A stretch of 64,000 bases of DNA from Brassica napus (GCF_020379485.1 NC_063448.1:10439726-10503725), one strand, 5' to 3'; shown: positions 32,459 through 45,800, counted from the first letter of the stretch. The notes: generated from the sequence alone by a model not told the origin. Program-made: numbers and translations.

Positions 32459-32863
32459 ATAAGGGTGGGTCTTGCTTGGGGCGAATTTGAAGAAGCTTCC
32501 TCAATAGGTGCGTACATACATGATTCTCTATAATATATGAGTAAGACTAGCATTCTTCCACGAGAAATTATTTTATATATTAGAATAGAATAATGTTTAA
32601 TCTTCCAGAAGATTGCTGACAATTAGAAATAAATCATTCAAGAAGAAGCAAATTAAACGAAGTCATTGTTGTTGTTCACGGACACAAGGTTTGACCGCAG
32701 AACACGCGTTCTTTTAGAGTATGCAATCGTTTGCGTATTTAAACACAACCGAGAAAAATGAGAGACATTCACAATACAAACTTGAAGATCAAATTTCCTT
32801 TAGTTTGTGTAAAATACAAAACCAATACATCTCTGTGATATAAAGCTTCAGAGAGGATATATA

Positions 32864-33121
32864 ATGAACGGAGCATCGTGGGCTGACCAGTGGGACAATA
32901 GCGCCAAAGGAGGTCGTATTGGCGGTGGTGCCGTCGTCAAAAGTAGTGGAGGTGGAGCTGCATCGAACTCGAACACTGCTAAGTACAAGGAGAAATTTGG
33001 ACAGGGTCTAGACAAGACAAAATCTGTAGCTTCTTCTGGTTTTAAGAAACTCAAGTCTGGCTCTGCCATGGGTTTTCGTTGGGTGAAAGACAAGTATCAC
33101 AAAACCACAAACAAACATTAA
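32864..33121 (+). CDS. Small conserved plant protein, defence-associated type
   Basis: 85 aa, intronless. It begins MNGASWADQWD, has a Gly-rich middle, then a conserved C-terminal block (KEKFGQGLDKTKSVASSGFKKLKSG, then GFRWVKDKYHKTT). No signal peptide or membrane segment. This short family is widespread in plants and biochemically uncharacterised. Position and length suggest the counterpart of Arabidopsis At1g19020, which I recall as the small defence-associated protein SDA1; that assignment is from memory. A TATA-like TATTTAAA is at 32735-32742. No lesions. Confidence 0.8.
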   Translation: MNGASWADQWDNSAKGGRIGGGAVVKSSGGGAASNSNTAKYKEKFGQGLDKTKSVASSGFKKLKSGSAMGFRWVKDKYHKTTNKH

Positions 33122-34179
33122 AAATTTTCAGTCTTCTTGTATATTTTAAAATATTTCGCTTGGCTTTCTTTGATCAAGTATTTTGTTTAGCTTGTTTGAT
33201 TTAGATGTTTTGTGTTATATGGTAAGATTGTATGAACTTGAATGTATTCATGTTATTAAAATGATTTTTTGTATTCCTATTTTGGGAATTAGGAGCCATG
33301 TCCATAACATATCAAAAATTAAGAATATACACATAACAACATTTAGGCTACCATATAATACATATTATTGTGAAATTGGACAATAATGACCTTAACCGCG
33401 CGTGAAAAGAAAAAATATATCTTTGTGTTTTGCTTCATGAAACTAATAGGAAAAAAAGATTTTGAGCAGCAGCTGGAGAACAGAAAAGAGGTACATCAGA
33501 GAGCGACAATTACAGAGTGTTCGTAGAAATAGGAAAATCACTTTCAGGATTGCAATAGAGATCAAAAGTTCTTGATGGCACGACTACCGAAGAACCAGCT
33601 GAATCTCGGTAAATTTGGCATGATTGAATAGAATCAGGGGGTCAAGCAACAATTTCGGTTACCGTGAGATAAATATGTGAATCAATATCTTTAAGAATAT
33701 GAAAAACAATGTGATGGATTGAATTGGGGAAGAAGAACAGTATCTTATGTCATGTATTCCATACTAATTTTCAAGTACAGTATAGTATGCTCCACTTACA
33801 TTGGAACCACCGTTTATTTTATTTTTGCTTGATCCAGTTTTAATGGGTTTAAGAAGATCAAGAATCAGATGATGGATTGAACTAGGGAAGATGAACAATA
33901 ATTTTGTGTAATATATTTTATTCTATTTTATAATCACAGTATAGTATGTTACAATTCTCCTCTTTCTCTTTGACAAATTGTATCTCCTTCGCCTCTTATT
34001 TTGCTATTGTATTGAATGAATGCTCTAAGTTAATGGAGATTCACATACATGTTTGTATTGACAGTTTATATAGCTTTCATACAATATTTGAATAAACATT
34101 ACATTATAGTATACTAATCTATTCATCAAAATAGTATAGTTTCCTCCTATGTCGCTTTCACTCTTACACTCCCTCCTAC

Positions 34180-34310
34180 TCTTTCCCTCCTTCCCTCCCA
34201 TCCCCGGTCTCTCTCTCCATTCCTCCTTCCTTTCCTCCATACTTCTATCTTTCCTCCTTCCTTCTCCTCCCCTCCTGCTCCTCACCTCTCCATTTTCCTC
34301 CTTTTCCCAT
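34180..34310. repeat. CT-rich polypyrimidine tract
   Basis: About 130 bases almost free of purines on the plus strand (CCTTCC/CTCC mixtures). The 105-codon minus frame across it is only a reflection of this composition. Confidence 0.8.
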
Positions 34311-34383
34311 TCATCAATATAGTAACTATCATCAATTGTCATACTATTCTAAATGAAATATAGTATATTTTAGACCTTCAAGG

Positions 34384-34800
34384 TTAGGGTTTAGGTAGCT
34401 CCGTTATGGGCGATGGTTTGGTTTTACAATTTAGGTTTAGGGTTTGGGTTAAGGGTTTACGGTTTGGGTTTAGGGTTTAGAGTTTGGGTTTAGAGGGGTT
34501 TTGGGTTTAGGGTTTGGGTTTAGGGTTTAGAGTTTGGGTTTAGGGGGGTTTTGGGTTTAGGGTTTGGGTTTAGGGTCTACAGTTTGGGTTTAGGGTTTAG
34601 ACCTTCAAGGTTAGGGTTTAGGTAGCTCTGTTATGGGCGATGGTTTGGTTTTACAATTTAGGTTTAGGGTTTGGGTTTAGGGTTTACGGTTTGGGTTTAG
34701 GGTTTAGAATTTGGGTTTAGGGTTTAGGTAGCTCTGTTTGGGTCTATGGTTTGGGTTAAGAAGGCGTTTAGGTAGCTCCGTTTGGGTCTATGGTTTGGGT
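34384..34800 (+). repeat. Degenerate interstitial telomere-like repeats
   Basis: Many TTTAGGG and TTTGGG units in one orientation. A ~220-base segment starting GACCTTCAAGGTTAGGGTTT is repeated (about 34,374 and 34,599). The plant telomere unit is TTTAGGG. The variants and interspersed GATGGTTTGG blocks show this is an old internal array, not a chromosome end. Confidence 0.8.
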
Positions 34801-36674
34801 CTATCATTTTATGAATTAGTTAGTTTTTATTTATTGATTAAAACTAAGCAATTACAAGTAATTATATACCAAATACTATATTACTGAAAATTGACAATGG
34901 CTAAAAAGGTGTTAAACACTGCGAACCAGTAAAACAAAGACTATATCATCTAAATATACAATGTGGTATAGTATAAGATATGATATAATAAGTTTCATAA
35001 TTTGAAAAGATGGACAACTTCGACGACAGTGACACCAACTCCTCCGCAAATCGTATAATCTCCTACACCTTATGATTTACATGGCTTATAACAACTACAA
35101 TAGTATAACGTTTATAATATAATATAGCTTATAAATGCACTTTACAACAATTTATTTATTTCTATGTCTCGTAAAGCATCTTTCTTCATCTGCTTCCATA
35201 TTGGATCTATTTTCCTTTCTCACAAAACTACGGTACACCACTAGAGTATAAACATATTGTAACTAGAGGTCATTTGTGTGTTTGATAATGTAATCATACT
35301 ACATTGAATATAGTATAGTGTACTGCTTTCCTTTTCTTTTCACCTCGCATTTCTTTCCCACGCGCATGCGTTTTAAAGGAGAAAATCGTCACTTTCGGAC
35401 ATAACTTGTCACATCGAAAGGATGACACTGTAGAATGGGTATATTCTTCATTTCTATGCCTTTTATGAATATTCACTAAATTGTCTCTTCCTATTTTTCC
35501 ATTTTTCCATTTAGAATTTTAGATTTTCTCTAATAGAATATGATTTTGAGAAAATTACCCAGACTAACCTAGAATTTATAAGAAATAGCTGGAGTAACCC
35601 ATCAAATTTTTTATTACTCACATAACCTATAAATTAATAATTAATTTAATAAATTCCAAAACTACCCTTTTAAAACTTATTTTCATTTTATTGTTACCAA
35701 AAAGAATTCAAAAGTAATTATATGAGTAATTATTTACTTTCCTAATTTACTTTGTTGAAATCAAATTTATTTATTAGTAATCTTGTTAATAAGGAAATTT
35801 GTATATCAGTAATCTACCCCTTTTTTTTCTTTGTCGACATAAGACTTATTTTCAAAAGATTGCAGACAAAGTTTTGGATCTTGATAAAGCTAGGGTTACT
35901 GCTTTATCAAAGTGAGTAAGGATTTAGAATTTGACTTCTCTTCCTCCAATCCATTAACTCTTATTGTTCTGCTCTTCACAAACTCACGCTATTCTCTCAT
36001 TATCTTCGAGTATAATACTGAAACCAGTCTCTGTTTTGTTTATGCTTTTCTTTATGTTGTTTTTATAAGCTTTTGTCCTCTATTTTGTTAGTGCTATTTT
36101 ATTAACTTGTCAGACTCTTTACTGAAGGTTGTATAATTGCTTGATACAAAGTTTTCATTTAAGCATGTTTTTTTATACAGGATGTCGATTCAAACAAATG
36201 TGGATTTAGGATTCCCGTTACGATTATTTTCAGTGGGTTGTGAGCCGAAACCGAAGAAAAGTATCAATCACCATAACAGAGTTTTTAGAAGATGTAGAAA
36301 ATGATGTTGGAGAAGAAGTGTGGGACATTGTTCGTGCTTCTCCTCTCGGAGTGATTATACGGTTCGTAGAAAATAAATTCACTTGGTCGTCAAAGATTGT
36401 CGAGCATCTTCTGGTGAACCAACTTGCTTGCAAGAAAAAACAGGAGATGTGGTGCTTGTTTGGAAATACACCAGCTCGGTTCTCTTTGTCGGAGTTCGAA
36501 AACATAACTGCTTTGAACTGTGCGCCTTTTGTTGAGGATGAGGATGTCACTGAAACAAAGGTGCATAAAGGGTTGTGGAAGAAGTTAAAAGTACAGAGGA
36601 AAAGCCCTTGCAAGAGAGAGTTGAAAGGGGCCTTAGAAGATGTATAATCATGGTCAACAGAAGACAAAATCCCA

Positions 36675-36960
36675 CTACAAGAGAACACGGATTTTGCGAC
36701 TGATTTTCCCGACTGATGGTGTAGTCGCTAAATTTACTAACTGTTTGCTGACTGATTAGCGACCGGGAAATTGCAGTAGCGAAACAGTCGCTAAATTGGA
36801 AAACAGTCACCTTTTAGTCGTAAATTAGCGACTAAAGTGCGACTAATATGTAGTCGCCAAATAGCAATCGATAATCAGTCGCTAATCATTTTGGGGCTTA
36901 ACAGTCACCTTTCAGTCGCTAAAAACCGTTATAAAGCACGCGAATGTCGTTTTTAAGGTA
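36675..36960 (+). repeat. Left subterminal repeats of the CACTA element
   Basis: Repeated TTAGCGACT, AGTCGCTAA and GCGACTGA motifs in both orientations, the usual transposase-binding region of this superfamily. Confidence 0.82.
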
Positions 36961-37779
36961 GGTATACCGAGTATTAACGACTGAATATACCAGTAGCAAA
37001 ATCAGTCGGAAATCAGTAAATATTATCATAAACCTAAATCTGATACCCTAAACCCTAAACATATTTTAAACCCTAAACATGTTTAAACTCTAAACTCTAA
37101 ATACAAACCTTAAAAATCTAATGTTTCACACAATAAATCTTAATCTAAACCCTAAACACAATTTCTTAAAACCCTATATCATAAATACAAACTCCAATTA
37201 TAATATTTTAAAACTTAAATATAAAATTTTAACATCAAATCTTAAATTTAAACTTAAAACTAATCTTATAATAATGAATCTCAAATCTCAAATCTATAAC
37301 CCAAATACTATGCACCAAACCCTAAATTTTAAACCTAAAACTTGTACTCCAAATCACAAATCTAAATATCAATTCTAAATTTCAAATTTAAATACAAATC
37401 TAATCTTTTAAAATTGTTATCTCAAATCTTACTTTAAACTCCTAACTTTCAAACTCCAAATTAACCTTATACCCCGAATCTATATTTCAAAATTTAGACT
37501 TTAACTCAAATTTACTATAGTAAATTAAAACTGGTTAGAAATTTATATTGATTATTATGTTGTTGTCATCTTCATTAGTCATTACCTCTGCGTGAATCAT
37601 ATCATATGCACTAAATTTGTGAGTAAGACCATTAAGAAATCGAAGAAAAAAGATACGTAACGATTCTAAACACATAACATGATAAACTCACGTTCACTAT
37701 ACATTCAACTTCATTTCATCTACTAATAAATTCGTATATGAACCTTACATAAAAAAATTTAATCTAATTCTTAAACTTA
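36961..37779. other. CACTA internal non-coding DNA
   Basis: AT-rich and dominated by AAACCCTAAA-like degenerate telomere-style words. An 85-codon frame at 37121-37378 is a by-product of that composition. Confidence 0.6.
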
Positions 37780-38047
37780 GGGGATGATTGATTGGGACTG
37801 TAAATGCTCTGGACAGCCAAAATTTAGTCTACAGCTATATATGTCAACCAATCGAGCTTTGTTTTCCTTAAAAAACTCACAGCAAAAAAATCTCTGCAAA
37901 ATCAAAATATGGCTGTAAAGAGCTTTATTTCCAGAGCAAAAAATTAGTGATTTAGAAATCTACAGTAAGGAAAGCTACAGCAAATAAATCTACAGATTAA
38001 ATTCTACAGCAAAAAATATAAAGTTACAGCACTTACCAATCATCTCC
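37780..38047. mobile_element. Tourist/Harbinger-type MITE
   Basis: 268 bases with inverted termini GGGGATGATTG...  and CAATCATCTCC, flanked by TTA on both sides (37777-37779, 38048-38050). TTA duplication and size fit Tourist-like MITEs. The interior repeats CTACAGC words. Confidence 0.8.
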
Positions 38048-38396
38048 TTATTCTTTTAGAAAACTTAATCTCAAATCTTAATAAAAAAAGTAATCACATT
38101 CTTAAATCCTAAACCCTATATTCCATATGCTATACCCTGATAATTTTTGTATTAATAGTATTTTAAATCACAAACTTGAAGTCCAAAATTAAATCCACTT
38201 ATATCATCTATCACACAATAAAAACTAACAACACAATAAAAGCATAAATTTGAATAAATAAATATATACTAATAAAAGAGACCTTTTGAGGCTCCGTAGA
38301 GCGTCCACATCAGCAAAAAAAACTTCTTCCGAAAGATGACACGTGTCATAAAATATAGTTTTTCATTTTAATATTACTAATTTTGGAAAATTATAA

Positions 38397-39380
38397 ATAA
38401 TATGTAAACATACAGCATAAAAAATGGAAAACTACATTAAACATATGTAAAATTACCATTTTTTCACTTAAAAAAAAGACGGCTTATCTCCGTAATGTAA
38501 CCTTACCATTTTATAAAAAAAAAACAAAAAACATTATATATAATTTCGAAAATAATAAATATATGTAAACATACAACATAAAAAATGGAAATATTACATT
38601 AAACATATGTAAGATTACCATTTTACATTTTTATTTTTAAAAAATAATATGTAAACATACAACATAAAAAATGTAAAAACTACATTAAACATATGTAAGA
38701 TTACCATTTTTCACTAAAAAAAAGACGGCTTATCTCCATAATGTAACATTACTATTTTGTAAAAAAAAACATTATATATAATTTCGAAAATAATAAATAA
38801 TATGTAAACATACAACATAAAAAATGGAAAAACTACATAAAACATATGTAAGATTATCATTTTTCACTAAAAAAAAGACGGCTTATCTCCATAATGTAAA
38901 AAAAAAACAAAAAAACATTATATATAATTTCGAAAATAATAAATATATGTAAACATACAACATAAAAAATGGAAATACTACATTAAACATATGTAAGATT
39001 ACCATTTTACATTTTTATTTTTTAAAAATAATATGTAAACATACAACATAAAAAATGGAAAAACTACATTAAACATATGTAAGATTACCATTTTTCACTA
39101 AAAAAAGACGGCTTATCTCCATAATGTAACATTATTATTTAGAAAAAAAAAACATCATATATAATTTCGAAAATAATAAATAATATGTAAACATACAACA
39201 TAAAAAATGAAAATACTACATTAAACATACGTAAGATTACCATTTTACATTTAAAAATAACAATAATATGTAAACATACAACATAAAAAAATGGAAAAAC
39301 TACATTAAACATATGTAAGATTACCATTTTTCACTAAAAAAATGGCTTATCTCCATAATGTAACATTATCATTTTATAAA
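38397..39380. repeat. Tandem repeat array in the Helitron
   Basis: The block ATGTAAACATACAACATAAAAAATGG recurs at about 38402, 38562, 38648, 38803, 38947, 39032, 39184 and 39268. Spacings alternate near 85 and 145-160 bases, giving a higher-order period of about 385. Interleaved is AAAAAAGACGGCTTATCTCCATAATGTAA. Confidence 0.8.
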
Positions 39381-40570
39381 AAAAGAAAAAAAAACATAAA
39401 TATAACTATTTGACTATTTGTCCAAGTTCTTCTATTAAACATTGCCGTTTTACATTAAAAATGAAAAAAACATTAAGATTTAAACATCTATCTTAAAATA
39501 TAAAATATAGATATTAACTAAATACAAAGTATAAGAAAGAGAAATACTCAATATATAGAAACAAAATAATAATTAAATATTATAAACATATGAATTATAT
39601 ATACAATAATAAGTAAATGCACAATTTTAAAAATATGGAAAGAGTACATTAAATATTAAACATCTATCTTAAAATGTAAATATAGATATTAAGTAAATAG
39701 AAAGTATAAAAAAAAAGAAATACACAACTTAAAAACAATGGAAAAAATATATTAATATTTAAACATCCATCTTAAAATGTAAAATATAGATATTACGCAA
39801 ATAGAAAGTATAAGAAAAGGAAATACACAATTTAAAAAATAGAAAAAGTACATTAGTATTTAAACATCTATCTTAAAATGTAAATCTATCTTAAAATATA
39901 AAATATTAGTAAATAGAAAGTATAAGAAATAGAAATACACAATATAAAGAAAAATAAATAATAAGTAAATATATAATATAAGTAAATACGCAATTTAAAA
40001 ATGAAAAATTACATTAAGATTTAAAAATATATCTTAAAATTTAAAATATAGATATTAAGTAAATAGAAAGTATAACAAATGGAAATATACAATTTAAAGA
40101 AAATGGAAAATGTACATTAAGATTTAAACATCTATCTTAAAATGTAAAATAGATATATTAAGTAAATAAAAAGTACAAGAAATGGAAATACATATACAGG
40201 AAAATAAATAATAAGTAAATAATGTAAATATATAATATATGAATTATATATATAATAATAAGTAAATACACAATTTTGTTTTAAAAATGGAAAAGGTTCT
40301 TTAAGCATTAAACATCTATCTTAAAATGTAAAATATATAATATAAGTAAATACACAATTTAAAAAAATGGAAAAAGTACATTAAGATTTAAATATCTATT
40401 TTAAAATATAAAATATAGATATTACGTAAATAAAAAATATAAGAAATGGAAATAAACATTTTAAAAAATGGAAAAAGTACATTAAGATTTAAACATCTAT
40501 CTTAAAATGTACATCCATCTTAAAATGGTAGTAAATTATATAAAAATGGAAATACCACATTAAGCAAAAA
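39381..40570. repeat. Second, degenerate repeat block in the Helitron
   Basis: Recurring words TTTAAACATCTATCTTAAAATGTAAA, TAAGTAAATAGAAAGTATAAGAAA and AAAAATGGAAAAAGTACATTA at irregular spacing. Simple AT-rich satellite-like DNA without coding. Confidence 0.65.
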
Positions 40571-42128
40571 AAAAAAATGTATAGTTTTACATCAAGAAAG
40601 TCCCTATAAAATTCATTATTCTATCAACATCAACCTCACACTATCAAGGAAAACTTCAAAGCACTCAAGCAAAAAAATGGTTCCACCATCAACTCTTGCC
40701 GTCCCAAAAACCTTTAATGACCTTGAATGAGATTTTTTATAACAACGAACTTTTTGTTAGGTGGATTCATTGTTGGGAAACTCGCAACTTCCTAAAGCCA
40801 AACTTATTCATGGGAATTGAATTGCTTTTTATAGACTCAAAGGTATTCTTACAAATTTAATTTAATCTAATCCATAATTTTATTGTTAATATTCATACTA
40901 ACTCTTTCATGATCACACCACTACAGTTAATAATCATTCAAGCGTTTATCCCGAAACACTTCTTTCCTCGCCGAATCAGGTATTGGTTCATGTTGGTTTA
41001 ATATTGTTTTTGGTTTATTAACCGGTTTAGGATGGTCCTATTGTAAATATAATTTAAGTTGGTTTAACATATATTATGCTTAAAATAACTTAAATTAAAT
41101 AATAGTAATATTATGTTTAAAATATAATTTTAGAGAGTTTTCAAATATAGTTTACAGAACATTATAGGTGATGAATTTAATTTATTAAATTTGTTTATTA
41201 ATTAAAACTAAGTTTTTTCAAAAACATACTGAGTTATAAATATCAATGCTGGATTGGTGAGTATAACATGAAGACAAAAATATAAATATTTCATTTTCAA
41301 GATAAGAAATTCAGCTTTTATTAAGTTACTCAATATATAATATCTTAAATTATTTTTTAAAAGATATACATAATGTATATATATAGATTAATCTTCCAAA
41401 CTTAAACTATTATATTATATATGAATAATGTTTTTGAATAAAAATAATTTCTGATTTAAAAAAAATAAAAACAACAAATGGTTATTTTCAAATAATGGAT
41501 GTAATTTACATTATACTATCATTTAACAAGTATTAGATACGTTTTGATAAATCATTATTTTCTATTTCCAGAAAAAAAAAAATTGTTAAACATCAATATC
41601 ATCTAGGTTAAATCTAGGTTAAGTACACTAACATCACAAATTCAAACATCACAAAAAATATTTACATAAACATTATAATACAATAATTTAATCAAAAAAT
41701 ACAATTCAAAAAAATAATATTCAAAAGAATAGTTATATACTTAATATTTGAAAATCAAACATATTTTTACTAAAATTGTACTTACCTGGTCAAGGAGATC
41801 GACCATCTTTTTACGGATCGATCGATTGTTGAGCATGTGGTCGATCTGAAAATACTCTGCAGTTTAATTAAATATCTAAAATATTTATTCCAACACTCAA
41901 CAGATAGTTTTGCTAAATATGATAACTAGGTAGCCAACAAAATTACAAAAAAATATTTAAATAGTAAAAAATATGTTAATTTAAGGTGTTAAAATTTAAA
42001 AATAAATTTTAATTATGACATGCATCTTAACATTTATATAAATATATATCATAACCTAAATATAAATAATTTAACAACTTAAATTAGAAAAAATAAAAAT
42101 TCCGGGCGTAGTCCGGGTTAATCTCTAG
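40571..42128. other. Helitron 3' half, no gene seen
   Basis: AT-rich sequence ending in the terminal hairpin. A short GC-richer piece at 41,785-41,850 holds a repeated GATCGA motif. No supported frame. Confidence 0.5.
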
Positions 42129-42613
42129 TATTAGAGAAAGCTTCCCATTGGTCAATTTGAAGAACACAAGGATCAAAGTTATCTACCGTTGGATTAACTT
42201 GATCCAACGGATGTAAATTAACTGACTTTTTCTCATTCCTCCTCACCTTCTACGAATCTTATCCTCCTTTCTCTCTGTATCGCACTATCTCTCTCTCAAA
42301 ATCTTATCCTCCTATCTCTCTGTACACAATGAACAACAAATCAACAAAGACTGAGAGAAGAAGAAGCAATCTCACTATCTCTATGTCACTATATCTCTCG
42401 CACAAGAAGAAGGAGATGTCACGAAGAAGCAGAGATGGAGAGGGAGCTTCGGTGTGGCTCTACCTCATCTCGTCGCCACCTCTCTCCATTTCGTCTCCGG
42501 TCATCAAGTTCTTCTCAGCCTCTCTTTGCCATGAACCTCGCCGGTCAAGCTCTCTCTATCTCTCTGATTTTGTATTGTTTTTGGTAAAGTAAGGTGGCTG
42601 GTGAGGAGAGGTG
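42129..42613 (+). other. Gene-like fragment captured in the CACTA element (left part)
   Basis: A less AT-rich, CT-rich leader-like stretch with an 87-codon frame (42329-42592). It is interrupted by copia 2 and continues at 47,181-47,460, where GC-rich, Gly/Val-coding sequence follows. A 9-bp inverted repeat CCGTTGGAT/ATCCAACGG is at about 42,187. Composition suggests a captured host 5' region; I cannot name a source gene. Confidence 0.35.
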
Positions 42614-42832
42614 TGAAACTCTTTGTAAACTGAAAGTACTTTTCTTATAGAATGAAGGCAACATAAGAGTTGCTTAAATAACAAAACGTACAGATACTCC
42701 CGACAGTTTTGGTAAAGTCTTAACCACTTCTTATAGTAGAGGAAGACTTATTCAAATAACTTAAAGCAGAAAATAATTCAAAACTACCAACTAAAGACTC
42801 TACCAACTAAAGACTCGATCTTTTATTTATTA
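42614..42832 (-). repeat. 3' LTR of copia 2 (219 bp)
   Basis: Plus-strand reading TGAAACTC to TTTATTTATTA. On the element's strand it starts TA and ends CA instead of the usual TG...CA, and the other LTR agrees. Confidence 0.93.
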
Positions 42833-42843
42833 ATCCCTCCCTT
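42833..42843 (-). other. Polypurine tract of copia 2
   Basis: AAGGGAGGGAT on the minus strand, directly before the 3' LTR. Confidence 0.75.
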
Positions 42844-42866
42844 AAACTTGAACTCCTTTATAAAGT

Positions 42867-45800
42867 TTAAACTTCCTTTAAACTGACTCCCATGTGTGCT
42901 CTCAGCTTCTCAAACGCTTCAAGTTTCACCGGCTTTGTCATGATATCTGACAATTGCTTATGAGTTGAACAATACTCCATTGAGATGATGCCTTCATTCA
43001 CAAGCTCTCTTAAGAAATGAAACCTCACATGAATATGCTTGCTTCTTCCATGTAGAACAGGATTCCTTGACAACTTGATAGCTGAACTATTATCACAGAA
43101 AAGAACAGTTCCATCACCTTGATCAAACCCGATTTCAGCCAACACGTTCCTCATCCATACAGCTTGACAAGCTCCAATTGCTGCAGCAACATACTCTGCT
43201 TCCGTGGTAGAGAGTGTGACAATTGGTTGTTTCTTTGAGCTCCAGGACACAGCTCCTCCTCCAAACATGAAAGTGTAGCCTGATGTACTCTTTCTGTCAT
43301 CCTCATCGCCTGCATAATCACTGTCCACATACCCTACAAGCTTTTCTTCTCCACCACGCAAGTACTGAATACCATAGCTTGCAGTTCCTTGCACATACCT
43401 CAAAATACGCTTAACAGCCATCATGTGCCTTTCATTTGGATTCTCCATGTATCTACTAACCACATTCACAGAGTATATCAGATCAGGTCGAGTAGCTGTT
43501 AAGTACCTCAAGCTTCCCACGAGTTGCTTGTAAGCGGTTGGATCAACTTCTTCTCCAGCTCCTGTCTTGGTCAGTTTGTTCCCTGGAACCATTGGATTCT
43601 TCACAGAGTTGCAGTCTTTCATTCCATACTTCTTTAAAGTCTCCAGTGCATACTTCTTTTGGCCAATAAAGATCCCAACCTCGTCTTGCACAACCTCCAC
43701 GCCTAGAAAGTACTTCATCTTTCCTAGATCAGTCATTGAGAACTCTTCTTGCATTGAAGTTTTGAAGCTCTCCAGCATGCTTTCCGAGTTACTAGTGTAA
43801 ATGAGGTCGTCTACGTACAAGCTCAGGATCAACGAGTTCCCTTCTTCTGTTTTTACGAACAATGTGTGTTCGCAATAACATTTCTCAAAGCCTTCCTTTA
43901 TAAAGTAACTCTCGATCCTGCTATACCAGGCCCTAGGAGCTTGTCTTAATCCATACAAAGCCTTTTTCAACTTGTAGACCTTCTCACTGTCAATCTGAGA
44001 CTCGAACCCCTTAGGCTGCTCAACGTAAACGTCCTCCTTAAGCTCACCATGTAGGAACGCGCTCTTCACATCTAGTTGATATACACTCCATCCTCTTTGA
44101 GCCGCTAAGCCGAGAATCAGCCTGATCGTGTCCCATCTGGCCACAGGTGCAAAAACTTCATGGAAGTCTACTCCATAGGTTTGGTGAAAGCCCTTTGCCA
44201 CCAGTCTCGCTTTGTACTTATCCACCTCTCCTTTTTCATTCAACTTGGTCTTGAAGACCCATTTCACTCCTATCACCTTCACACTAGCAGGTAGACTAAC
44301 CAGCTCCCAAGTGTTGTTATCCTCTATTGATTCAATCTCAGTTTCCATTGCCTTTCTCCATTTGTCATGTTGGATAGCATCTTCAAACTTCTCTGGATCC
44401 TCATCTGACAAGAACAGCGCAACTAGTTCTTCTCCATCATCTTCCATGATAAGACCCCTCCCATCAACCACGTAATCTTTCATCCAGACTGGTCTTAGTT
44501 TGCTTCTTCCTGCTCTGCTTGTGTCTGATCTTTCTTCTGGTGTAGAGACAGTTCTTTCTCCATCAGACTCAGTGTTATCTCCTTCTTCTGTCTCTTCGTT
44601 AGTTGCTGGTGCTGTCACCAGGTTCTCATCCTGATTCCTCTCTTCCTCTTCTTCAGCTTCTCCACATTCGACAAATTTGTCTTCATCAATGTTATCTTCC
44701 CAGTTCCACCGCGTTTCTTCGTCAAACCTCACGTCTTTGCTTATTATGATCCTCTTCCTAATAGGATCATAAAGTCTGTAAGCCTTCGACTCCTTGCTTA
44801 CACCAAACATGACACATCTCACACTTTTCTCATCCAGCTTCACACGCTTCTCATAAGGTATAAGCGCATAAGCCACACAGCCAAACACACGGAGATGCTC
44901 TACAGACGGCTTGTGCTTACTCCACTTCTCACTTGGCGTCACTTCTCCCAATATCTTCGTTGGACTTCTGTTAAGTATATGGACAGCATACTGTGTTGCT
45001 TCTGTCCAATACTTGATCGGCACCTTCATACCAAACAGCATGCACCTGACCATATTCAGAATGCTTCTATTCTTCCTCTCTGCCACGCCGTTCTGCTGAG
45101 GCGTGTATGCGGCTGTCAGCTGTCGTTTGATGTCGTGCTCCACACAATAGTCCTGAAACGCCTTTGAATTGTATTCTCCACCTCTGTCGGTTCTTAGACA
45201 GACGAGCAGCTCACCACTCTCCCTCTCAGCGGCATTTTTGAACTCCTTGAAAGTTCTAAGTGCCTCTGATTTCTCTGCTAGAAAGAAGCTCCAACACTTT
45301 CGGCTAAACTCATCAATGAAATTGATTATGTACCTCTTGCCGCTTTCAGATGTGGGTGATATTGGCCCGCAGATGTCACTGTGAACTAGCTCCAGTCGTT
45401 GTGTTGCTCTCCATAGACTCTTCTTTGGTATCTTTTCTCTGATCTGCTTCCCCTTCATACACACCTCACATACTGTCCCGTTGGTGTTGATCTTTGGTAG
45501 ACCTTCCACCATCGCCTTTTCTGCTAGTGTTAGCAAACTGTTGTGGTTCAAATGTCCGAAGCGTTTGTGCCAAGTTTCCTCCATTGTCTCCATCGTATTC
45601 TGAACTTGGTTTGCCTCCATCGCTTCCTTAGGCTCCCTGACAATAGCAGTTACTACAAACATCCTGTTTGTGGTCATCAGAGAATGCATGATCAGTCTCC
45701 GTTGTTGTTTGTGCCAGATCTCACACGTATCTCCTTCAAATATAATCCTCAACCCCTTCTGTTGCAACTGACCGACAGACAGTAGATTGTTCTTCAAGCC

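Larger units (their letters stand above)
33122..35538. other. Intergenic repeat-rich region
   Basis: 2.4 kb without a supported gene. Short TATAGTAT-type motifs recur from about 33,770 to 35,320. The region also holds a pyrimidine-rich tract and a telomere-like block, listed separately. Possibly the remains of one non-coding transposon. Confidence 0.5.
38263..42128 (+). mobile_element. Non-autonomous Helitron (3.9 kb)
   Basis: The left end TATATACTAATAAAAGAG resembles the usual TCTATACTAATAAAAG with one change (C to A). The right end has a hairpin CCGGGC-GTA-GTCCGG (one G-T pair), then GGTTAATCT and terminal CTAG. The flanks are A and T, the expected AT target, without duplication. There is no Rep/helicase coding. 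The interior is AT-rich and largely tandem repeats. Confidence 0.82.

Noticed and set aside
34025..34342. 105-codon minus frame rich in Glu, Arg and Gly
   Set aside because: It reads a polypyrimidine tract; composition alone explains it.
34384..34800. True chromosome end
   Set aside because: Units are degenerate and interrupted, and single-copy genes lie on both sides.
37121..37378. 85-codon Asn/Lys-rich frame
   Set aside because: Derived from AAACCCTAAA-like repeats; no start context or domain.
38397..39380. CRISPR-like array of repeats
   Set aside because: Repeats merge with their spacers, spacing is irregular, there are no cas genes and the context is a plant Helitron.
42329..42592. 87-codon frame as a real gene
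   Set aside because: Low-complexity Ser/Leu/Arg composition and no domain; kept only as a possible captured fragment.
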